Source: Lingula anatina
Taxonomy: Eukaryota; Brachiopoda; Lingulata; Lingulida; Lingulidae
DNA: 64,000 nucleotides
Reading direction: 5' to 3'
NCBI RefSeq assembly: GCF_001039355.2
Contig: NW_019773847.1
Coordinates: 1,387,679-1,451,678, forward strand
This document shows positions 1 to 29,600 of the stretch, one piece after another. Positions within the stretch are counted from its first letter, which is position 1; every line of letters begins with the position of its first letter. A program made the translations under genes and the position numbers. The notes under the pieces are model-generated. The model worked only from the letters and a program-made list of their open reading frames with translations, made no database searches and was not told the DNA's origin.

Positions 1-1500
1 TTTAATTGAAGCAGATTGATTTCTGCATTCTGGAGAGTTATAAGAACATAATATCTGAGATAGACATAATTGTGACTGTCTGCAAGTGTGTGTAGTCTAC
101 AATCTCCCAATTAAATGTATTCTGTAGGCATTGGAAACCTATACGTGGCTGCACTAGACTATTGAGCTATATTGCAAGGAAAAAAACATTGGTCTTTGAA
201 TGTGCAGTGAGCTAGTCTTATTCTGTTCATAACATTTAGTATTATTTTCAGAAGTTGGATCTAAGTTACAGGACTAGGAATATCTTGCCTTCCATTTGAT
301 CGGGGATTTTTAAAAAGGAATTATAATAAAATAATACAATAAAGCATTCCTTTGCAACATAAAAATGTGTGAAAAATTATTATATCTCATGTTCTAAATG
401 AGCCTTTTGGAGCAGTATTTTTGCAATCTTAGATATTCCTTTCTAACTCCTAAATAATTGTCTGTAACATTGCTTTTGCCTCATTTTTAATGTGATTTCT
501 AACCTAACTAAATTTCATGCTTTTCTACCACAGTTGAAACTGTAAAGATCTGAATTGTTTTGTGGAATCCTCTACTGGAGACATTAATTAATTAATTACT
601 GAAGCCAATTTCAGAAAAAAAAATGATGCAAACATATAGTATTTTAGGGTTAATAGGCCAAACGGGAATTTTGGAGTAATTTTCCCATTTCCAAAACTCA
701 GCAAGAGAGTTCTTTTATAAGAACCTCCAGAAACATTGCATGTTTTCTTAAAAACTCAAAACTGCAATTTCCTGGTTCTGCACTTGGAAAATGAATTCCA
801 CTTAGGCAGCTTAGGACAAATTGATTTTTATGAAGAGCAAAAAAGGCACTTTGGTTACATCTTTGCAGAAGAATTAGACGAGTCACAACTACATTATGGC
901 AAGCTTATTCTGTGAAAAAGGGTGCAAAAATGTCTTTTTAAGGGAAGTTATTAATTTTAGTTTTATTGTTTAAATTTTTTGGTTTTCCTGTTACAAATTG
1001 TCTTCATTTTGTTTGCTTCAATAGATACTATATGAAAGTATTACTCTTGTAGACTAATTCCTTAAACAACCTCCACACAGCACATCATATATTTAGGAAA
1101 ACTCATTAATCTAACAATCAATAAAATTTATAGATCTATATGAACATACTCAGGTCTGTCATTCCTGTAGTCATTTCCGTTGAGTGTGGGCTAATTTCTG
1201 ATAAAGCTGGCTTGTTTTATAACACTAAGCTTAGTCACATTGTCTTTCTGTACTAATGATAGAATCAAATGTTCGATTACCAAGAAAGAATATATTTGTG
1301 TGAAAAAATTGGCCAGATTGAGTTTTGTAGTTATTAAAATTCATTGGGCCAAGTTATGATTAATTTTTAAAAATCAGTTAGCTTTTTTGAAGGATTTTTA
1401 AAGAGCAAAATAAGATAAGGTCATGTCTGGTCTTGATACTTTTTAAAGTAGAAAATTCCTGTTCAGTTTAACGATGATTCTCTGTGTTACTTCATTCCAG
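1..1500 (+). other. USP32: Intron of the USP32 gene, upstream exons outside the window
   Basis: The first recognisable exon starts at 1501 just after a pyrimidine-rich tract ending in CAG, so this stretch is read as the 3' part of an intron. It is AT-rich and I see no exon, RNA gene or transposon in it. By comparison with human USP32, roughly the first 100 residues of the protein should be encoded to the left of the window. Confidence 0.7.
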
Positions 1501-18082
<16,582 letters not shown>

Positions 18083-18317
18083 AAGGATGTGTTGTGAGAC
18101 AACTTAAGCATGTTCCTTGTCAATCTTCTTATGGATGTTTGGTCACTAACAGCTCTTCTGTGTTGTCTTCTTGAAAGTGTGAGTTGATGTGGAACTATTG
18201 TGCATGCAGAAGTGGTCCTGCAAATCCAAAACCAGTGCTTTAAGCAAGTGAATTAAACTGAGTGGAGAAAGACATGAAAAACTTGCTTTTAAATGTGTAA
18301 GAACAAAAGGGTAAACG

Positions 18318-18318
18318 N
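18318..18318. other. Single N: scaffold join
   Basis: One undetermined base lies exactly between two near-identical segments. The left contig ends in the 3' untranslated region of USP32 and the right contig restarts about 3.3 kb upstream in the same gene. Confidence 0.85.
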
Positions 18319-18486
18319 ATAGTCTTTTAATAAATTTCTATGTATTTAGTTATTTTTATAAATCAAAACATTACTCCAGGAATTAATCACATCGGTTTTC
18401 CTAATAGCTTAATCTTGAATTATTTATATCAGTTGTAACAGGCAAGCTGTATTGTTTTTGTTACTTTTTCGCATTATCAATTTTAG

Positions 18487-21427
18487 ATACTCCTGCAGTG
18501 AACACCACTACTCAACCAGGTCACAGTCGTAATGCCAGTAACTGTAGCATTGGTAGCAGTATTGCCACCAATAACAATGGGTCATTAGGATCTGACCCTG
18601 AGATCAGTGGATTCCTAGTGGCAGTGCATAGAAAAATGGTGAGCATGTGCATTGGAGGTTCATGTGAAGTTTACTATATTTTTTTCCTATGCTTTTTGAA
18701 GTAAAAACAATAAAATATTTCCCTCATTATTACCTCAGTATTTTCCATTAAATGCCATAAATTATGTGAAACTTGAAATTGCACTTTCTGAAACAAACCT
18801 AGAAAATCTATATTATTTTCCAGATCCGCATGGATGTATACTTCCTGTCGTCTCAGAAGACACGCCCCAGTTTATTTGGCACCCCTCTGATCATTCCATG
18901 CAACCAAGACACCACCCACCAGGACCTGTACCAGAGTGTGTGGGTCCAGGTGTCCAGACTGGTCAGTCCACTGCCACCCTCGGAGAGTGGACATCCCAAC
19001 CATGCACAAGACTGTGATGATAGCTTAGGTTATGAGTATCCCTTCACGCTGAAGGCTGTACAGAAAGATGGCTTCACCTGTGCCTGGTGCCCTTGGTACA
19101 GGTGAGTGTACAAACCCTGGTGGTTGGACTGTGGACAGATTCAGGCCTTTTATTTACTGTCTTTAAGCAGTTGATACAAGAATATTAAATATGTATTTTT
19201 ACAGTGCAGTTTATTTTTTGAAGCAGACTTTCAATCTTTGTGATATAGTTTTGACCTAGCTAAGGCAAGAATTTACCTTGAAGAACCAATTTTTGATGTG
19301 TTTCAGATTCTGCCGTGGATGTAAGCTAGAGTGTACAACAGATGACTTCAACAATGGCAGCTGTTACATAGCTGTAGACTGGGAGCCCACTGCACTGCAC
19401 CTCAGATACCAGTCCTCACAGGAGAGGGTAGGCATCATGAACTCCTGACCAACTCCTCTCTCTCTCTCAATTGCTTGTATAAAGTTAAAGTACCTGAAAA
19501 TCTGTTTTAATAATTTGAATGTATGTTTATGTAGCTTTAGAACACCAGCAGAAAACAAGGGATGATCAATCTGCCTTAAACATTAGCAGTCAAACAAACT
19601 GATGATGTTTTCACAGAAATCCATGACAGTGCAAAATTTGAAACTTATTTTCATTAAAGTTTATAGTTGTAGCTGTGCAAGAAACTGGAAACAGAGATGA
19701 AAATGAGAAAAGCTGCCATGCCTTTAAAATTAAATACTGACATTTTTCTGATATGTTAAAACACAAATTCATCATTATTATTCCATACTATATGTAGGTG
19801 TATAATGACCATGAGAGTGTAGAAGAGAGTAGACGCCTTCAGACTGAACCAATTGACTTAGATGCCTGTCTGAGAGCATTCACCAAAGAAGAAGAACTGG
19901 GAGAAGAAGAGCTGTATTATTGTTCCAAGTGTAAAGAATTGAGACTGGCAGCAAAGAAGCTGGATATTTGGAAGTTGCCACCAATTTTGGTAAGGTTGAA
20001 GATTTACCCTAATTGTAGAGTAGAACAATTCAGAAAAATTAACCAGTCGTCCTTTATTTAAAATTACATTGAAGTCAATGACTCCCTCAGATTTGCATGC
20101 ATTATAGTATATTTTGCCTTAAAAATCCTAAGTGGTTTTATCACAAGCAATAAGCTGCAATTTATAATGTATTAATTATCGATTTTCAGATCATTCATTT
20201 GAAGAGATTTCAGTTTTTGAACAACCGTTGGGTAAAGTCACACAAAATTGTCAAATTTCCAATCAAACATTTTGATCCATCGAGTTACCTGGCTCCTCGC
20301 ACTCCCAAGCAGGAGGTAGTTTCCAAGATCATGGAGGTCCAGGAAGCCAATCATAATGAACAGACAAATCACATTCAGCCCTCAGACTGCCAGTGTGGGG
20401 AGGTGTATACAACATGTGGTTGTGAGAATGAGAACAGGCTGGCCACTGGAGATGAAAGGCCTGTGCTTAATGGAGATTTGTCAGATTCCTATGAACAATA
20501 CAGCGACACTCCTATAGAGGGCAGTCATGACCCATTCACAAACTGTAATGGAGGAGGCCTGACTCACAGTGATTCTACTTACGATAACCTTCCAGAGACA
20601 GAGGGAGCCACAGCAGCTATGGAACTTGACGACATCCTGGATGAATACAATCCTAATTTCAGTGGACGTCATAGGATGACCTCTGTGGCCAGCATGGACT
20701 ACACCACAGCTAGATATGATCTCTATGCTTTGTCAGTAAGTACAAGTATTATTATTGGTAAGAATAAATTTTTAACTTGTGATAAAGCAGGCTGCCTAAA
20801 ATATTTCCAGCATACTGAGTTGCTATACTGAAAAATTTGGTTTGTGTTTCAGTGTCACTCTGGTATCCTAGGAGGTGGTCATTATGTGTCGTATGCCAAG
20901 AACCCTAACAAGAAGTGGTACTGTTATAATGATAGCAGCTGTAAGGTAAAGAAAAACTAAAAGGTTTAGATGCAGTATGTGTGTTGCTCAGTACGGCTGC
21001 CATTCCTTGTGTAGCATAATTGCTCAAAGTTGCAATGTAAATTTAATAATTTGATCAAGTTGGGTGTGCAAGTTGTACCAGGAATGTCTTCGTAAAAATG
21101 TGAACACTAAGTTTCTATTGACCCTATTACATATGCTTTTTGTATTCAGCACATTTTTTTTTTCTTTTTTGTTGTTGTTGTTATTGGTGTCTTTATTGAA
21201 TGTAAAGTTATAGCTCTTTTTTATTTTAAGTTCACCATTTCCTACAATATTTTTAGGAAATCACTGAGGACCAGATTGACACAGACTCTGCTTACATGTT
21301 GTTCTATGAAAGGAGGGATTTAGATTATAACCGCTATCTGCCAGACGTCCGAGGAAAGGAACCCTGTGTGGAAGAAGATGATGAAGAATTTGAATCAGAT
21401 TTCAAGAAAATGTGCACTGTTCAATGA
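18487..21427 (+). CDS. USP32: Second copy of the last seven USP32 exons (probable alternative haplotype)
   Basis: Exons 18487-18638, 18824-19101, 19307-19427, 19798-19989, 20190-20735, 20853-20945 and 21257-21427 repeat the 3' end of USP32 with intact splice sites, frame, His box and CTVQ terminus. There is no start codon or catalytic Cys box, so alone it cannot be a working enzyme. Coding differences from copy A include Leu for Met (codon 18959-18961), Asp for Asn (20505-20507) and Asp for Gly (20571-20573). Intron positions and most intron bases are identical, arguing for allelic contigs laid end to end rather than an old gene duplication. This right-hand copy is continuous with the rest of the scaffold, including the full 3' untranslated region. 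Confidence 0.85.
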
Positions 21428-23632
21428 AAGGCTGTGTTGTGAGACAACTTAAGCATGTTCCTTGTCAATCTTCTTATGGATGTTTGGTTACTAACAGCTC
21501 TTCTATGTTGTCTTCTTGAAAGTGTGAGTTGATGTGGAACTATTGTGCATGCAGAAGTGGTCCTGCAAATCCAAAACCAGTGCTTTAAGCAAGTGAATTA
21601 AACTGAGTGGAGAAAGACATGAAAGACTTGCTTTTAAATGTGTAAGAACAAAAGGGTAAACGGGAAATCTGAATCCTATTCAAGTTTTGTCAAAAAGGAA
21701 TAGCAGCATTGAAATGATATAAAATCATTTGGATTATGATGTCCACCGAAGCATGAATTGCTGCATAATAGGTCAAACAGTATTTATACTCCAGTCTGTA
21801 CTTAACAAATGTAAAATAATGCAGTATTTTGTCAAAAAGATTATTTTGTCCCTTACTCCAGTTTGAAAAATGCCGACAACCAATTCAAATTGTTTATATA
21901 TTTTCTCCATTGGAAGCTGTTATCCTAGTGCTTGAAATTGTTTTACCACTCATTTATACATGTGTATCTTTTAACATAGTGTATGATCATAACCAAGAAA
22001 AAAGGATATTGTATTGGAAAGAACAAAAGAAGCCATAAGGTTAATTTGCTACAAGTCTGGAATGCTTTAGTTTCTTCTCCTTAGCCCCACTACCCATACT
22101 TATAAGTATGTAATCAAAGTGCAATAGTGTAGATTTAGAGGTACATCTAGGGATAGTTATGAAGACATAATAGTTAGGAATAGTTCCATCTGTATCCAGC
22201 TGTGATAATTGGCTCTGTATATTTAATGAGCCCTGGATGTGATTCAGATTTCATTGGCCAGATTTTTTTATTTTTCTTTAAAACAATTATCTCTGCTGGT
22301 CATTTCAAACTTTTTAATTTTTTGTTATCTTTTTAAGAGATGAAAATTTACATATAATGCAATCTGGATTGATTGTAATTTTTTTAAAGCATGAATAGTT
22401 TATTGGTATTGCATTTGACTTATTCTTATAACTCAATAAATTGACTTGATTTGCAGTTCTTAAATATTAGTTTTTGCACACTGGTGGACTATTAATCTTG
22501 GACTAACATCCGAGAGCCATTCATGCATTTAATTGTTTATAAATTACATTTCCTTATTTCAAAATTTGTAATGCAAACAATTAATCCAGTGCAATGGAGG
22601 ATACTATGCCATGTATATACAAGAATAATGAAATGGATATTTGATTGAATTCATTTTGTTCTGATGTAAATGTTTGAAATATATATACACCTATGTATTC
22701 ATGGATTTATGTATTGTTTCTACAAAATCAAATATTGCTGTATAAATGCATGTGGCATATGCAATCATATGGTTCAAAGGCTCATCCCATATAATAAACC
22801 ATGACTGTTTGGGGGAAAAAGATCTCTTCTTTAAATGAATTTGTGCATGCATCTCTATTGCAAACACTATGTCCTGATGACCCAGGTTGATCCATTAGAA
22901 AATCAAATAAATATCTACCAATGTATTTATTTAGCATTAAATCTTGGTATTGATATTCAAGTTAATATCTAGATGCCGAAACTATATTTGGTTTGAAGTT
23001 CAAAGTTGTCATTTTCTTCAAATAGTGTCATGATAACAATAGCTTTTTCACACTTATTGGAGGAAAGCCTTGAGACTGATGACATTTTGTAGTTTTTGTA
23101 TTTTCGCAAAGCTCATCTCAATTTTTACATCATTTGTTTTCTGCAGTTTCCACATTATCATTCCTCAATATCAAACTGACTGTACAAATATTTAAAAAAT
23201 TATTTCATAACTACAAAAATGTAGCAAAATGTGAATCAAATCATCATTGGATGTTTTATCTTTTCTTTTTTACTCTACATAAAATACATAGCAGTCTGCA
23301 TTCACATCAACTTTTAAGTATTTATATTTTTAAAAAAATGCAAAAAAAGTTCATTGAATGCATACAAAATAGCTCTCTTGAAACAACTGAATAGCCATAA
23401 ATCATAACTTTGATTTTGTTTTGTTCCTTTGAAAAAAAGAAATACATCTAACAGTTAGTTTCAACTAATAGCACTCCTTGGGAGCTCCTCCAGTTAATGC
23501 TATTATATTGATCCTCTGCCTTTGACACCAATCCTCTAATGCATGTCTTATAAAACCTCCTATTCCATTAATTATGCCTGTGGAATCAGCAAGCCAGCTG
23601 AAATATCTCCCAGTTTCATACCTGGCAGCTGA
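21428..23632. other. Convergent 3' regions of USP32 and SPT6
   Basis: No coding sequence is apparent. Plus-strand AATAAA signals at 22435-22440, 22793-22798 and 22906-22911 could end USP32 transcripts. A minus-strand AATAAA (plus TTTATT at 22926-22931) could end SPT6 transcripts. The two 3' untranslated regions may therefore meet or overlap around 22.9 kb. Open frames here, such as 21829-22038, look random. Confidence 0.55.
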
Positions 23633-26600
23633 TCACCTTTCATCAATAAGTGGTGTAGAGTCCCCAGCAGGTGTGGTACTACCTACATCAGACTGGGGTG
23701 TCTTGTAGCCCTGGTTGGCACGTTTCTTAGCCCACATCTCTGCTGCCTTGGCCCAGTCAGTCACAGTGGCAGCCTTGCTGCTAGAGCGACTGGAGTGAGT
23801 GGGTGTCCTACCACTGGGGGTGGACCCAGATGATGACCCATGGGTTCTAGTGGGCGTGGCACCAGATTGCCTGGGTGTGGTACTTGTATGTGAGTGTGAG
23901 TGCCTGGGTGTCATGCCAGATTGTCTGGGTGTTAACCCTGGTTGCTGGCGAGGGGTGATGCCAGGTTGTTGCCTGGGGGTTAACCCTGGCTGCTGCCTGG
24001 GTGTGGTAGCAGGGTGGACCCTGGGAGTGGTGGCACTGGCCTGTTGCCGTGGGGTATTCCCAGGCCAGTTGGATGTCCTAGGGGTTGGCTGGTATAGGGG
24101 TGTGGTCCCCAGACCCTGACTTGTGTGGTATGATGGAGTCATCATGGGTGTCAACAGTGGAGTAGCTGTTGGTTGCTGAAAAAACCAGTACAGATATGTG
24201 GACTGCATGTAAAATCAAAGAATTAGCAAATGCATCATAACAAAGTAAAACCTTGATAAAAGCATTGTGAAAGGGATTACTACAATAATAAATAAAATTA
24301 CATCTTCTACTTTCTTTTACTACAAGGAACATGTTCAGTTCAATAATTATCACATCATGAAGTGCAAGTCTCCTTGTTTGACTGAAAAGAGCCAACTCAC
24401 CAGGTTATAGCCTCCACTATATCCCCCTGCAAAGTTCCTGGCAGTCTGGTAGGACTGTGGGGTGGATCCTATCTGGGGTGTGGCCCTGGGGGTGGCACCT
24501 GCTACCTGGGCCAGGGTGCTGTATATGTTACTGGGCAGTCCTGCGGCCGCCTGCCTCAGGGTGGCTGCATCCACACCTGTGCAATAGAAATGTAATGAAT
24601 TAGTTGGATATAATAAAGCATATGCATATGTTTGGCTCAAGATAAAGTATATATGAATACATCCAATCAAAATTTAAACATTTACAAGAAGGCAAAAAGT
24701 TTTTTACATGACTGCTCATATCTATACTGAGACTATTAAAAATTTCACAATTCCAAGTAATTTGGACAGCAGTGAGAATTTATAAAAATATCAATTTCTT
24801 ATAACATACCATGCAGGTTAATACTTGGTGTAGCTGCCAGACCAAGTGGAGTTCTCGTAGATGCTGGAGTGCCTAAAATAATTCAATAACTATTTCATAT
24901 TTTTCTGGTAATTAAGGCAATACAAACATAATATCTGACAATATAAGAAATGGGAAGCAAAGAGGCAAACAAGAAACATTATATAGTTTTTAACTACATT
25001 ACATATGTAAAAACACTCCCGGCTCAATACTGTTACTGCACATTCAATTGACATGACTGGTATACTAACAGACCAACTCAACTAACCTGGTGGTGGATCC
25101 CTGAAGTGTTCTTTGAACCATTTAATAAGAGAGTTGAGTGAATGGAACACCTGGCCCCTGTACCTCATGCCATCTGGTGTCACAGTGACAAACTCATGCT
25201 TAGGTTTGGTCCTAGGCAGGTAGGATAGCATAAACTTCCCAGGTAATTCCTTGGCCACACTGAAGTAGTATGGGATCCTTGAAAACAGAAAAAAAGTATC
25301 AGTTGGTGTTTTCCAAGCAAATAACTAAAACAAATTGGACACCTAAAAATTAGGCATCCAATTTTGTATATCATCTATACAATTCAAATCAAAAATTATC
25401 ACACAATTGCTAAGAATTATTTAAATTAAACCTTTCCATACAAATTTAACAAAGTTATCAAGGTAATTAAGTTTGCTGTTTATCTGTAAATTATCTGTAA
25501 AATAATAAACAATCTTTACTTTGAAGGTCCCTTTTTCTTCTCCTCAATAAGAATCTTTTCAATATTTTCCCTCTTTCCACCTTCAACCTCTTTGTAATAC
25601 TTGAAGTTTATGATGTCTCTAGCAAAAGCTGCCATGGGTTGAATATGTCGAGCTATAATTTCATCCAGATCTTCAAATTCCTAAGAAAACAAGACAAAAA
25701 AGTTTTAAAAATTGGTTTAATAATTTGGGAGGAATTTTGGTTGAGAAAACTAAGAAATGTAAATATGTTCAATAAACTATGATTATACTTTTTTAATGTA
25801 GTAAAGGACATTCCCAAAATTTCATAAACCTACATCATTGCCTATGAGTAAGGACTGTCCCAGACTGAAAGCGTTCTCTTTGCCATCTTCTTTGACATCT
25901 ATGTGAGAGTAAACACCTTCTGTAACTTTCCACGTCACAGTCAAGTGGTCTGCACCCTGGAAATGAGTCAATTTAGCTACATTCATTTTGACACCCATCT
26001 TGTATATTTCTATTCCAGATCTTAAAACCAAACATTTAAGGGGAAAAAACATGTTCTGTGGTCCTTATGAAGTCATTTTCTTAAAAGCTATAACACTTTT
26101 GCTATTCCTATCAAACTTAAGTTGGACTTAGGAACATGCTAAAATGTTTTAGTACAGTTACTATCTATCATTCAGATACTACATTAACTGTCATTCAGAT
26201 ACTACATTAACTGTATACAGTACCTTACTACTTGGCCTTATGATGACCTCTCCTTGGTCCATGTTAGCCATCAGTTTCTCACATGTTCTAAAGTCAATGT
26301 TGTGAAACGATGGATGAACTATGACTCTTTTGATGTAAGCTGCAATCAAAGAAAAGTACACTAGACTAGGAAATTCCCCTCTATCCTTAGAATTATCAAT
26401 TTGCTGTCTACAAAAATATTTCATATCTTTTTGATCAACCCTGGTATTTTCCCCTCTTCCTCACCACTATAAATTTTCTACCATAAATTTATTCCACTTC
26501 TTTTCAAACTAAATTAAGATGATAGAGTGACTTAAGATGATGAACACATGCTTAGTTGATTACTTTTGTCTCTGAAATACATAAAATGAAGATGTTTTCA

Positions 26601-29600
26601 GGGATGTCAGAGAAGGCAGAAATTCCAAAATAAACATATATGCCAGCTACTTACTTTGCCTGGCCTGAAGCTTTTTCTTATCATCTTCTTTCTTCATATC
26701 TGCTTCTTCCAACTCAATATCATAATAACGGTCCTTGGCAGGCCTTCAAAATATCCAAATACAGATAAGCATTTTTGGTATCAAGCTCCATTTATAATAT
26801 TATAAACAAGAAAAATTATCATACATTTCAGTTAATTTGGCATATAAAAAGTTAAAATTTGCCAAGTACTGTATCTTACCTCCATGTTCCCTCTTTGTCC
26901 ACTAAGTCTGATGTCCTACAGGTGACCTCCACCTCAAACCTCTCAATGTTAATCTTAGTGATACGGCTGTGTAGGATCATCCCATTCTAATAACAGATAC
27001 AATAGCTATTAGTCCTCCCATTCTTTCGAATTTCAATTTTAAAATCAACTTTAATTTACATATATATATATGTTAATCCTCAATCAGGCTTATCATAGTT
27101 TGGGATCGTAAGGGTAAAATACAAGATCAAAGCACTCACACTGACATATCACACACTGTGGAGCCAGCCTTCTATGCCCCAGTCACAGTGTCATATTACT
27201 AAAATCTTCAAATCATATATTAATACAGCTTGTGATACCTTGACTCTTTCCTCAGGATTTGTAACATGTTTATCACTAATGTTTCTGTTGGGCAGGAACC
27301 CTCTACAGCCATTGTCCAGCCTGACCTTGACCCCAACCACAGTGCCTGGACAGCTGCCCGCATCAAAGTGACTCCAAACCTAGAAACCAATTATTCAGCT
27401 TAATATCACTGTTCAGGCTGTCCAGGATGTCATGTTACATTTATTTATCAAAAACCTGTAACACATGACAGAAAAACTTAATCAAAATCATAATTCTCCA
27501 TCCATTGTCACATGCTAACTGAATGATAAATGTAGAGGAATGGTTTTTAAAAATTTGGTCTATGGCATGTTGCAAAACACTGATAGAAGTCACTTATCCC
27601 ATTTAATTGATACTTCTAGGTCTACACATTTAATTCAGGACAGCAAAATTTTCAAGTATTAAAGAGATAATAGCACATGAAGATTTATCCTTACCTCACT
27701 CAATTCTGGAAAATCATTTGTCATACAGAATGGGCACTGCCACAGTCCAGTCTCATCATTCCTTACTGGGTTAGCCTGGTCTAACTGATCCCCGTGAGGC
27801 TTTCTGAACGCAAACCCATTAACTCTGCACATTATCAGCTTGCCTGGAATGATTTAATATGAAAAATAATGTATGACATGATAATACGGATTGTAATCAT
27901 GGAGATATATCACCATTTCTAATAGATAAAAAAATCCTTGCCTTGCAGATTTCTTGCTTTCAAAGTTCTCATTAAATTACAATAACCAATAAAACATAAT
28001 ACAAAGAAATATCAGTAACACAAACAGAGTGAATGAAAATATGTTACCAATGTAGAAAGTCTGTGGGGTTTCTTTAGTGAGCATATTAAACCGTTCCTCC
28101 TCTGAAGGTGGTCTGTAAGGTGTTCTCAGGTCTTTGTATCTGTGATTCAGCTCAGCTCTGATGTCATACAGGGTGATGTGCTTGTTACCATAGTTCTGCA
28201 ATATATATTTAGCATGATGTAAATGTAGTGTTCAGTGAACCACATCCAAAATTATTTCTTCTTTCTCATTCAAGTTTTCTAATTGTTTGTTTAAAATTCT
28301 CATCTAAACTATTATACTTTACCAATCCTTTTTTGCTATCTATTCCATAAAACCCACATATATCTGATCGGTAACTGATTTCCCTTCATATGAATTTGTA
28401 TAACCAAATCACATAAGTTTTCATTCTTGCAGTCCTGACCTGTCTCTCCAGTTCCTCAGCAAAGGCATCCAGATCCAGGTCTTTGAGCCTCTCAGGGCTC
28501 TCCAGGATCTCCTCCAGGGCACCTGCAGGGTTAGCATCCTCTGCTGTGTCATCATACTCCAGGGCATCAACAGCCATCTTCCTTGCCCAGTCATAGGTCT
28601 CTGGGTGGACACGAGAGCCATCAAGGACCTCCACATAGGCATCAGTGCTGTCTCCAAGAGAGTTAGTGTCTATTTTGATAAACCCAGCACAGTTAATGAA
28701 CACTTTGGGCCCCATGTGGCACAGGGTGACCAACTGAGTTCTGTTCTCCAAACGAGCATTGTTCTGCTTCAAAATCTGAAGAAAAAAATTAATTTGCATT
28801 AAACTTTCCTTAATATGTATTGAGAAAAACTTCTCAAAACCAAATTCAGTTTGTTTTCCAATCCCTATAAAGTGTTGCTGAAAATTGTACACATATGTTA
28901 AGTGAACTGATGCTTCCTTTACCATGCTGTAAATTCACCATAGACTATATCTTGCTCAAAATGCCATAGCAGCTGTTATCTTAATTCTTAATAGATACAA
29001 TTGCCTCTTTTTCTTCATGAACCTGAACAGAGGCCCTATGTCTTACCTTCAGTAGATATGCCCCCTTTCTTGGCCCCAGGCCACAAACAAACTGTACTAG
29101 ATGTGATGTGTGGGAGTGTGCCACTGCTCTGTTCACATCCACCCCCACTTCATTCACTCTGTTCACAAACTCCAGGTTCAGGGCATTCAGCAGATCATCT
29201 TTGCTCACTTGGTCCTGAAACAGAGTCATGTCCATCAGTATTGACCATTCACATTTCGTTCAGAAAACTGGGGGATGGGGAGATAGAATGATATATGGAC
29301 AAAACTTACTATGCTTATCACTGAGGCTTATATGTCTTCTTGCAGTCTTTCAATTTTGATCACTGGTTTCTTTTTATAAATTTGCATGTTTTGTCTGCAG
29401 TCATGTTTTAAGCATATATTCTTACCTGCAAAGGATGATATTTCAGACACAAGATGTCCTCATCTGTATTAAACATCTGTGCAAATTCTATGAGAGGGTC
29501 CTGCAGTCTCCTAGCCACAGAGATGGCCTGCCTCAGTAGTGGAGGATAATCCCGGAAATCAGACTGAAAGAAATACAAAGTTTAAAACCAAATAATATAC

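Noticed and set aside
18487-21427. A separate second USP32 gene
   Set aside because: It lacks a start codon, the catalytic Cys box and all upstream exons, and it begins exactly at an N. A haplotype duplicate is simpler.
23799-24119. 106-residue plus-strand open frame rich in Val, Gly and Cys
   Set aside because: It is the antisense shadow of the SPT6 Thr-Pro repeat exon; the composition comes from the repeats.
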